Positions 51,838 through 59,025 of a stretch of 64,000 nucleotides of DNA are shown piece after piece. Position 1 is the first letter of the stretch. Every line of letters starts with the position of its first letter. The position numbers and the translations under genes were made by a program. Under the pieces are notes generated by a model, which saw only the letters and a list, made by a program, of their open reading frames with translations, did not search any database and was not told the origin of the DNA. Source of the DNA: an uncultured Bacteroidia bacterium (lineage in GTDB: Bacteria; Bacteroidota; Bacteroidia; Bacteroidales; Prolixibacteraceae); contig CAIXZH010000116.1 in NCBI GenBank assembly GCA_903923905.1, forward strand, positions 55,077 through 119,076. The letters are read 5' to 3'.

Positions 51838-53887
51838 GCTGATTTATTTGATTAACCATTGTTTTTGCGTCCATATTTCGCGGGTCCAGTTTTAAAACCT
51901 GACTCAGATATTTCATAGCCCCATCACGGTTGAAAATTTTCTGGTAGCCTTCTGCGACACGGTTTAGCACCGTTATATTTAAGGAATCGGTCAGCAGTAC
52001 CTTCTGAAGTTCAATGATTTTTTCAACTGAATTCTTGACCGGGCCTAAATTGAATCCCTCCGAATTATTGGCGATGGCATAATTAAGAAATGGCAACGCT
52101 TCTGTTGGATGGTCTTCTTGCAGGAGAATTACCATCAGGTATTTCGCCTTATCGAAGGTTGGGGCCATGTAAAACGATTTTTTTAAATAAAATACCCCTT
52201 TCTTATAGTCGTTTAATTCAATACTATACTTTCCTGTAAGTTCGTAAAGTGGCTGATTTGTCGGGTTCTCAAGAACCATGGCTTCAGTTATTTTGCTAGC
52301 TTCAGAAAATCGTTTATTTTGCTCGTAATAGGCAAACAGACTTTTATTTACCACCTGCCAGCCCATTTGTTCAAATGCCAGTTTTCTGGCCAGTTTTTCT
52401 TCCAGTGTATTGACAGGGAGTCCAATTTTATAAGCAGGATCATTAAATGGCCACCTACTTTTCAGATTCCTGATTCGGAACACTCCTGCCAGGGAATCGA
52501 CACTCGAAATAGGCATCTGTTTCACCAATTGATCATACGACATTTCGGTTTCAGGGGAGACTTTTATCAGGCGGGCTGATTTAAGCGTTTCATAAAAGGC
52601 ATCTGAAAGCAGTGAATAACCCTGTAGGTTTGGATGGACGTGATCGATGATCAGGTTATCACCAATGATATTGTTAGGGGAATGTCGTTCAAACGTCCCC
52701 TTGGCATCCACCAGATAGGTACTTTTATATTGAGCAGATAACTGACCAATGATTTGATTAAGCTCCGCCGGCGCCCTGAAACGCAGTAAATCTAGGTCTT
52801 TAGCTCTTTCAAAATAAGTTTTTGCATTTTGAAAATCACCTGTGGAAAAGGCAATCCGACCCAAATAGAAATTGCATTGGGCATGATCGTGAAATACCTG
52901 GTTGGCCTCTCTAAAGCAGGATTGCGCAGAAATAGTATCCCTGGCCGCCAACGCTTTTAGTCCGGAATTGTATTTTGTTGTAAATGAAGCGGGTAATTGT
53001 CCGTTTTCCGGCGTGGTTATAAATGGCGGCAAATCTTTTTCGTTGCTTACCAGGTTGCTGAGGAAAACCGGAATATTTTTTTCCCCGAATAGTTTAAGGG
53101 TTTTGCCGATGTTATATCTGAACTGTTCAATTCCAAGTTGGTACAAGTGCGACTTAAAAGGAATTTTCTGATTGGCAACAATTACCTTCATTCGGGGCGA
53201 ATCAGGATCAACTGTTTTATTTCTGAAAAGTTGGGTGACTTTCCGGTATAAATTAGTGATTAATTGTACTGTTTTTATTGTGCGTAATTCAACAATAATA
53301 TTGGTCAGGAAGGGATTATCACCAAGAGACTGGGTAGAACCAACTCCCAAAGCCCCGTAATACTCATTTTGGCCGACATATATCAAAACGGCATCGGGTT
53401 GATAATTTACCAGCTCTTTGGCAAAATCGAGGACCGTGTACGAATTAACTGCAGTCAGCGAAAGGTTGATGATTTCAAAATTCTTTTCAGGAAATGTATA
53501 TGTCAGGCGATACTGTAGCCAACGGTGAAATGAAGCGTTATAAAAATAGGGATATCCGATTGTGGTTGATTCACCCAATACGAAGATCCGGCAGGTATTG
53601 TGATCCTTTTTCTTTTTAAACCTTTCGGTATTCCCGGCTGTAGCTATCGTAGGATCGGTAAAATATTTCCGTGAGGCATAAGGGTTAAAAACCAAATAAT
53701 TAGAATCATTTTTGGAATTGATAAAAAGATCCAGGTTGTCACCATAGCTGAACAGCCTCAGTGATAATTCGATAATTACCAGCAATACAAATGGGATAGC
53801 AACTCCGATTGCCTTGAAAATCAGCATATTTTTTTGTACGCCGGAATCTTCCGCTAATCCTGGTTGACGGTTCACATTCTTCTTCAT
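51815..53887 (-). CDS. Membrane-anchored SGNH/GDSL hydrolase-like protein with TPR repeats
   Basis: 690 residues. One membrane helix at about 22-43 anchors the protein, with the bulk outside the cytoplasm. The SGNH-type domain shows GES (Ser107), a block-III-like GQNEYYG, and Asp415/His418 in DHVHPNLQGY. A TPR-like stretch is inserted before the last block (about 290-370), and further TPR repeats occupy about 510-690. SGNH proteins act as esterases or O-acetyl transfer partners on sugars. As the first gene of the carbamoyltransferase cassette it may recognise or modify the carbamoylated glycan. Substrate and the direction of the reaction are not visible from the sequence. Confidence 0.8.
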   Translation of the reverse strand: MKKNVNRQPGLAEDSGVQKNMLIFKAIGVAIPFVLLVIIELSLRLFSYGDNLDLFINSKNDSNYLVFNPYASRKYFTDPTIATAGNTERFKKKKDHNTCRIFVLGESTTIGYPYFYNASFHRWLQYRLTYTFPEKNFEIINLSLTAVNSYTVLDFAKELVNYQPDAVLIYVGQNEYYGALGVGSTQSLGDNPFLTNIIVELRTIKTVQLITNLYRKVTQLFRNKTVDPDSPRMKVIVANQKIPFKSHLYQLGIEQFRYNIGKTLKLFGEKNIPVFLSNLVSNEKDLPPFITTPENGQLPASFTTKYNSGLKALAARDTISAQSCFREANQVFHDHAQCNFYLGRIAFSTGDFQNAKTYFERAKDLDLLRFRAPAELNQIIGQLSAQYKSTYLVDAKGTFERHSPNNIIGDNLIIDHVHPNLQGYSLLSDAFYETLKSARLIKVSPETEMSYDQLVKQMPISSVDSLAGVFRIRNLKSRWPFNDPAYKIGLPVNTLEEKLARKLAFEQMGWQVVNKSLFAYYEQNKRFSEASKITEAMVLENPTNQPLYELTGKYSIELNDYKKGVFYLKKSFYMAPTFDKAKYLMVILLQEDHPTEALPFLNYAIANNSEGFNLGPVKNSVEKIIELQKVLLTDSLNITVLNRVAEGYQKIFNRDGAMKYLSQVLKLDPRNMDAKTMVNQINQHVNYGKN

Positions 53888-54050
53888 TTGGTAATTTCAG
53901 ATTTCTATTGGTTATTTCAATTTGCAAGATTGAACTGGCTCTGGCTGTAATTCCCGATTGTATAAGCTTACTAGGTTCTGTTATTTGTAATATCCGCAAA
54001 CTACTGTATATACCTATCCTAATTTAAACAATTATCAAAAAAAAATGTGA

Positions 54051-54085
54051 TTTATTGGGAAAATAAATAGTATTAATTACTTTTG
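54051..54085 (+). promoter_or_regulatory. Candidate promoter of the fourth GH51 gene
   Basis: TTTATTG (54051-54057) and TACTTTTG (54078-54085) are 20 bases apart and match the Bacteroidota -33 (TTG) and -7 (TAnnTTTG) elements well. The leader would be about 140 bases. It lies in the 345-base divergent gap between the SGNH gene and the GH51 gene, which otherwise is AT-rich with no gene. Confidence 0.5.
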
Positions 54086-54232
54086 TTTTTATTATTGCCA
54101 TTCGTTAATAACTACCAATTACCTGTTTTTTTTTCTGTAATATTTGTTTAGTCATTATTAATGTGCTGAAATATTGTTCAATAAACTGTTGAATTTTTTA
54201 TATAAGTATAAATTACTTTTAATACGATAGAC

Positions 54233-55768
54233 ATGAAAAAAATGAACGTCATTCAATCCTTTCTTGTTGTTTTGTTAATTTTGTTTACATTTCCCGGGAT
54301 TTCCCAAAATTCGGTGATTATTCATGCCGATAAACCAGGATCGAAAATTGACAAGGCTATTTACGGTCAATTTGCAGAGCACCTTGGGCATTGTATTTAT
54401 GGAGGAATTTATGTCGGAGAAAAGTCGGATATTCCTAATACCAAAGGTTTCCGTCTGGATGTTGTTGGGGCTTTAAAAGAGCTGAAGGTCCCTTTGGTTC
54501 GCTGGCCTGGGGGGTGTTTTGCAGATACCTATCATTGGAAAGACGGGATTGGACCAAAGGCAGACCGTCCTTCAATAATCAACGTGCATTGGGGTGGTGT
54601 GACAGAGGATAACAGTTTTGGAACTCACGAATTCCTTGATTTCTGTGAGTTGATCGGGGCTGATGCCTATGTTTGCCTGAATGTTGGAAGCGGAACCGTT
54701 CAGGAGGCTGCACAATGGATGGAATATGTCACGTCATCAAATGACAGCCCAATGACCAAATTGCGCAAACAAAACGGGCGCGAAAAACCGTGGAACGTCA
54801 AATATTGGGCAGCCGGAAATGAAACATGGGGTTGCGGAGGCAACATGCGCCCTGAATATTATGCAGACCTTTATAACCAGTATTCTTCATTTATGCGTGC
54901 GCCTGGGATTTACAAGATTGCCAGTGGTGCCAATGTGGAAGATTATAAGTGGACGGATGTCCTGATGAAGCAGTCAGCCAAAATGATGAACGGCATCTCA
55001 CTCCATTATTATACCATTCCCGGCACATGGGAAAACAAACATTCTGCTACTCAGTTTGATGAAAATGAGTGGTTCACTACGTTACAGAAGACGCTGAAAA
55101 TGGAAGAGTTGGTTTCCAGGCACTCCGAAATTATGGATAAATACGACCCTTCCAAAAAAGTGGGTCTCCTGGTTGATGAATGGGGCAATTGGTTTGATGT
55201 GGAACCCGGTACCAATCCCGGATTTCTTTTCCAGCAGAACACGCTGCGCGATGCATTGGTGGCGGGTATCAACCTGAATATCTTTAATAACCATGCTGAC
55301 AGGGTCCGGATGAGTAATATCGCACAAATGATCAACGTCCTGCAATCGGTAATTTTGACCAAAGACAAGGAGATGGTTTTAACGCCAACCTACTATGTCT
55401 TTAAGATGTACAATGTTCACCAGGATGCCACTATGCTTCCCCTTGAAATTAAATGCAGTAAATACACTTCAGGTTCCGCCTCAATTAATGCCATCAATGC
55501 ATCTGCTTCAATGAAAGAGGGTGTGGTAAGCATCACCTTGTGCAATCTTGATCCGGTAAATGCTCAAAATGTAAGTTTTGAAATCCAGGGACAAAAATCT
55601 GCACAGGTTACTGGAAAAATTGTCACGGCCGATAAAATGAATGCCTATAATGATTTTGGGAAAAAAGAGGAGGTTTCGATTGCTGAGTTTATGGGTGCCA
55701 ACCTGAACAAGGGAAAGATTGAAGCTACGCTTCCTGCAAAATCAGTTGTTCTGATCCAAATAAGATAA
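54233..55768 (+). CDS. GH51 alpha-L-arabinofuranosidase, AbfA-type, exported
   Basis: 511 residues, the length of the compact intracellular AbfA-type GH51 enzymes, but with an added signal peptide (1-24, ending GISQ). It differs from the other three GH51 genes in the window: no CBM-like N-terminal sandwich, IYGQFAEHLGHCIYGGIYVG at the first strand, acid/base Glu197 (AGNETWGCGG) and nucleophile Glu316 (LVDEWGNW). The C-terminal beta domain is complete. It should act on arabino-oligosaccharides in the periplasm. It stands alone, divergent from the carbamoylation cassette, with its own promoter and a strong downstream hairpin. Confidence 0.94.
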   Translation: MKKMNVIQSFLVVLLILFTFPGISQNSVIIHADKPGSKIDKAIYGQFAEHLGHCIYGGIYVGEKSDIPNTKGFRLDVVGALKELKVPLVRWPGGCFADTYHWKDGIGPKADRPSIINVHWGGVTEDNSFGTHEFLDFCELIGADAYVCLNVGSGTVQEAAQWMEYVTSSNDSPMTKLRKQNGREKPWNVKYWAAGNETWGCGGNMRPEYYADLYNQYSSFMRAPGIYKIASGANVEDYKWTDVLMKQSAKMMNGISLHYYTIPGTWENKHSATQFDENEWFTTLQKTLKMEELVSRHSEIMDKYDPSKKVGLLVDEWGNWFDVEPGTNPGFLFQQNTLRDALVAGINLNIFNNHADRVRMSNIAQMINVLQSVILTKDKEMVLTPTYYVFKMYNVHQDATMLPLEIKCSKYTSGSASINAINASASMKEGVVSITLCNLDPVNAQNVSFEIQGQKSAQVTGKIVTADKMNAYNDFGKKEEVSIAEFMGANLNKGKIEATLPAKSVVLIQIR

Positions 55769-55837
55769 TCAGGTTTAGAGAGAATTCATGCAAAAGATAT
55801 CCAATGAATGAACTTCTTAAATTAAAAATGTAAGATG

Positions 55838-55886
55838 CAAAATGCAAAAGTCAAACTCTTTAGGGAAGTTTGACTTTTGCATTTTG
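55838..55886. terminator. Perfect 20-bp hairpin after the fourth GH51 gene
   Basis: CAAAATGCAAAAGTCAAACT (55838-55857) pairs perfectly with AGTTTGACTTTTGCATTTTG (55867-55886) around a 9-base loop. It is placed between the convergent GH51 gene and the minus-strand small genes. It probably ends transcription in both directions; it also resembles the AT-rich palindrome at 58068-58118. Confidence 0.65.
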
Positions 55887-56018
55887 TCATTTGAATCTTA
55901 AAACAGATTTGTGTGACCTTGTCCTGAAAGGGATTTTCTGCCAACAGCAAGTTGCCAGCAGCCTTTAGAACAATATTTGTGTGGCCTTAACCAAAAGTCA
56001 ATAACTCATGAAGCAATT

Positions 56019-56489
56019 TCATTCAAGTGCCTTAATCTCCTCACTGTAATCAAATTGTAAATCCTCATGCAGCGTGCCAATCGTTTTTTTGATCCGTTGC
56101 AATTGGCGCAGGTAAATATTCTTAATGGTAATATTGTGCCGGAAGGGGACCTCTTTTTTGAATTTCTGACAGAAAACGATCAACAGTTCAACCTCTGTCC
56201 GCTTTTGTCCTGAATAATGTATCCTTTGATTTGCATAGGTGAGGATTTTGCGAATTCCTTTTTTGGTAAGATATGGTGTTGCCCTATTTAGCTCTTTAAA
56301 CTGCTCCTCCACCTCTCTCTTTACCTTCCTGATATATTCTTGTTCGTCATCTGCCTCGAAAAGAAGGTAGGAGAGGAGTTCCTTGTTCTCCTTTTTAAAC
56401 CGGGCAAGCCGGATACATAATTCCGGCAAATCATTTAACGGGATATTATTGATCGCCCTTCTTAGTTCAGGCAGTGAGGCTGTTGTCAT
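56019..56489 (-). CDS. Conserved small protein of unknown function
   Basis: 156 residues, soluble, highly charged (many Lys, Arg, Glu) and predicted mostly alpha-helical, with no signal peptide or cysteine motif. I do not recognise the family with certainty, though proteins of this type next to DUF3820 genes are, I believe, found across Bacteroidota. Its start overlaps the stop of the upstream DUF3820-like gene in an ATGA, so the two are translated together and probably act together. A nucleic-acid-related role would fit the charge but is a guess. Confidence 0.65.
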   Translation of the reverse strand: MTTASLPELRRAINNIPLNDLPELCIRLARFKKENKELLSYLLFEADDEQEYIRKVKREVEEQFKELNRATPYLTKKGIRKILTYANQRIHYSGQKRTEVELLIVFCQKFKKEVPFRHNITIKNIYLRQLQRIKKTIGTLHEDLQFDYSEEIKALE

Positions 56490-56716
56490 CGTGTATACCG
56501 GCTATTTCGAAGTGGATCGAGTAAATATTCTAGTCCGTTCAATTTGATTTCATAGATTATTTGGAGGAGAATCCCCAATTTACCTTCAGGAAATCCTTTC
56601 TGCTCAAACCATTCCAGGTACGATACCGGAAGGTTACATAATAAATTCCCTTTATATTTTCCAAAGGGCATCTTGATTTGTGTGATCTGAATCAATAGGT
56701 TGGGATCAGGTTTCAT
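56486..56716 (-). CDS. DUF3820 family protein
   Basis: 76 residues from the ATG at 56716 (an in-frame TTG lies at 56725). The core MPFGKYKGNLLCNLPVSYLE followed by WFEQKGFPEGKLGILL and a YEIKLNGL segment fits the DUF3820 family of small soluble proteins, whose function is not settled. The PFGKYKG motif also occurs in exonuclease-associated proteins, so a role near nucleic-acid metabolism is possible. The stop overlaps the next start by four bases. Confidence 0.75.
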   Translation of the reverse strand: MKPDPNLLIQITQIKMPFGKYKGNLLCNLPVSYLEWFEQKGFPEGKLGILLQIIYEIKLNGLEYLLDPLRNSRYTR

Positions 56717-57004
56717 CGGTAGCAATTCATTTACGTGTTACTTCCCGAACATCAGGAATTGTTATGTCTTAAGTAGGAACCGAATTGTTTATTGCAAGTT
56801 GGATTATCTGTGCTATTTCCATTAATTCTCCGGATTCAAATATAATGCATTAAAATCTTCTCACACCAATAAACGAAAGCTGTTATCAAAGATTATTTTC
56901 CTAATTTTATAAAGTTTTCGATCATCTGATTTCTGATTTACCCTGAGCCCGACTTCTGACTTCTGAATCGAAATAATAGACTTAATTTTAAAATATTGAT
57001 TGTT

Positions 57005-58000
57005 ATGAAAACTCCTGATTTATCCACCACCTATCTGGGACTTCAACTCATGAACCCTATTATCGCCGGAAGCTGCGGACTTACCGATTCTGTTGAAAAG
57101 ATTATCAAGCTTGAAGCAATGGGGGTTGGTGCAGTGGTTTTAAAATCTCTTTTCGAAGAGGAGATTATCATTGAAATGGAGGAGGCAACCCATGCAATGA
57201 CAAACAGGCATTTTGTTTTTCCTGAGACGATGGATTATATGGAAACTGAAGATACCGTAAATATTCTGGCAGATTATCTTGAGTTGATCAGGGCCTCAAA
57301 AAAGGCGGTTGGAATACCGATAATTGCAAGTGTAAATTGTGTGAGTTCCCAGAAATGGACCTATTTTGCCCGAGAAATTGAAAAAGCGGGTGCTGATGCT
57401 CTGGAACTCAACCTTTTCTTTCTTCCTTCCGATAGCCAGCGAGGCGAGAAAGAGATAGCCGATACAACCTTCGAAATTATCTCGAAAGTAAAACGGACCA
57501 TAAAGATTCCTGTAACCCTTAAAATCAGTGCTTTTCAATCTAATTTAATCCGCTATTGCGAATATATCGATCAGGCCGGAGTTGAGGGAGTCGTTCTTTT
57601 TAACCGGTCATGGTTACCGGATATCGACATTAACCATTTGGTTATTTCTTCCGGGTTTGTACTAAGTTCGCCTTCTGATTTGGGAAATACGCTGCGATGG
57701 GTTTCCATGCTTTCCGGACGATTGAATTGCGATATTGCTGCTTCAACCGGAGTTCACGACGGGGCGGGGCTGATCAAGCAACTCCTTGCCGGGGCAAAAG
57801 TATGTCAGATTGTATCAACATTGTATATCAACGATCTGGTCCAGATTGAAAAGTTGAAAGATGAACTTTCAAAATGGATGATCGCCCATGAATTTAATAC
57901 TATTAGCGAGTTCAGGGGTCGGTTAAGCCAGTCTAATAGCGGTAATCCCGCTGCATGGGAGAGGGTTCAGTTTATGAAGCACTTCCGAAATTTCGTATAA
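57005..58000 (+). CDS. Dihydroorotate dehydrogenase-like flavoprotein
   Basis: 331 residues from the ATG at 57005 (a TTG three codons earlier is in frame). A TIM-barrel protein with the FMN-barrel features of class 1 dihydroorotate dehydrogenases: MNPIIAGSCGLT at the N-terminus, ADALELNLFFLP, IPVTLKISAF, and a C-terminal LLAGAKVCQIVSTLY phosphate-binding-like segment. It lacks an obvious DHOD active-site cysteine/serine block and stands outside any pyrimidine operon, so it is usually annotated only as DHOD-like. It may oxidise another substrate. The 288 bases upstream contain no gene, only short TTCTGA direct repeats near 56950. Confidence 0.75.
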   Translation: MKTPDLSTTYLGLQLMNPIIAGSCGLTDSVEKIIKLEAMGVGAVVLKSLFEEEIIIEMEEATHAMTNRHFVFPETMDYMETEDTVNILADYLELIRASKKAVGIPIIASVNCVSSQKWTYFAREIEKAGADALELNLFFLPSDSQRGEKEIADTTFEIISKVKRTIKIPVTLKISAFQSNLIRYCEYIDQAGVEGVVLFNRSWLPDIDINHLVISSGFVLSSPSDLGNTLRWVSMLSGRLNCDIAASTGVHDGAGLIKQLLAGAKVCQIVSTLYINDLVQIEKLKDELSKWMIAHEFNTISEFRGRLSQSNSGNPAAWERVQFMKHFRNFV

Positions 58001-58067
58001 GTAAGTCATTGGTAAATATCTACCTGGAAGAATTTTCGTTCGTTCTAATAATGCAAGATTAAAATTG

Positions 58068-58118
58068 TAAAGTGCAAATCGTAAACAGATGATTAAACAC
58101 TTTGCGTTTTGCACTTTA
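58068..58118. terminator. AT-rich palindrome between convergent genes
   Basis: TAAAGTGCAAA (58068-58078) pairs perfectly with TTTGCACTTTA (58108-58118) around a 29-base spacer. It lies between the stop codons of the DHOD-like gene (plus) and the TonB-like gene (minus). Its sequence resembles the hairpin at 55838-55886 and both may belong to one degenerate intergenic repeat type. Confidence 0.45.
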
Positions 58119-58142
58119 TATTTTATATTTTGCACCTATTAC

Positions 58143-58901
58143 TCATTGTGCCAGGAACTTATATGTAATTGTCCCTTTCTGTCTTTCAGGCGCTTTGGGA
58201 TCTTCATTAAATACAGTTTTCTCTGCAGCCTGTTTGGCGTAGGCTAAGGTGGTTATATCCGCTATTGCCGGGTTTGGCCTTGGCTCTGCTTTCAGAACGT
58301 TTCCGTCACGTCCGACTACGATGTCGACAATTACCTCACCTCCTCCTTCTGCAAGGTAAATCGGAATGGGTAGGACCGAATGATACCTGTTCTCGAGCGA
58401 ATAATGAATGTTCGATTTCCCCTTAAAGTTTGACTGCTTGACCTCTTCCCGGGTTTTCCCTTCTGCATGATCTGCAGGCATTGGGATATCACCGATTTCT
58501 GGAATTTTCCGTGCAAGCGTTTTATTTACATCGCTAACCAGTTTTTTAGCGTCTTCAATCTCTTTTCTATACGCCTTATCGAAAAACGGATCCCTGGACG
58601 ATCCGGCTGCATTATCATTGCCTTTAGCAGCATCATTGACACCTCGGTTTGAGGCCAGTTGATTCGTTTCGGACTTTTGTTGCCGGGAGGTAACTGCCTC
58701 CAGTTGCTGTTTTTTTTCTTTTTCAGGCTCTGGTATTTTAAGATCCATTTCGCTTAAATCCAGGACAATGGCATCCTTTTGCAAGCGATCACCAATAGTC
58801 AGCCGGGTTAAGAGTAAAAATAGAAGAACCAGGATGTGAAAAATCAACGTGGTGATCACCCCGTAGATATTGTGTTTGTATATTTCATTAACCTTTCCCA
58901 T
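58143..58901 (-). CDS. TonB-like energy transducer protein
   Basis: 252 residues. One N-terminal membrane helix (about 15-34), a long charged linker with Glu/Lys/Pro (about 45-140), and a C-terminal TonB/TolA-like domain (about 180-252: GGGEVIVDIVVGRDGNVLKA and KGTITYKFLAQ). It would reach across the periplasm and energise an outer-membrane transporter or take part in a Tol-like system. No ExbB/ExbD genes are adjacent. It is divergent from the topoisomerase gene, with 124 bases between the starts. Confidence 0.75.
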   Translation of the reverse strand: MGKVNEIYKHNIYGVITTLIFHILVLLFLLLTRLTIGDRLQKDAIVLDLSEMDLKIPEPEKEKKQQLEAVTSRQQKSETNQLASNRGVNDAAKGNDNAAGSSRDPFFDKAYRKEIEDAKKLVSDVNKTLARKIPEIGDIPMPADHAEGKTREEVKQSNFKGKSNIHYSLENRYHSVLPIPIYLAEGGGEVIVDIVVGRDGNVLKAEPRPNPAIADITTLAYAKQAAEKTVFNEDPKAPERQKGTITYKFLAQ

Positions 58902-58994
58902 TTGCTGCGGGCAAAAATAAGCAATTTATATGGCCGGTTTTATCTCTGTTCAGATAAACTTTTGATGTGCTTTCCCTTTCCCGTTAAAGAGAAC

Positions 58995-59002
58995 TACCTT
59001 TG
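58995..59002 (+). promoter_or_regulatory. Candidate -7 element (TACCTTTG) of topB
   Basis: TACCTTTG fits TAnnTTTG and lies 23 bases before the GTG start codon, which would give a very short leader. The -33 position is occupied by a T/C-rich stretch without a clear TTTG. Confidence 0.4.
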
Positions 59003-59025
59003 AACCCTAATCTGAAAATAAAAAG

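Noticed and set aside
56941..56975. TTCTGA-type direct repeats as a CRISPR-like array
   Set aside because: Only a few 6-7 base units without regular spacers; this is low-complexity intergenic text.
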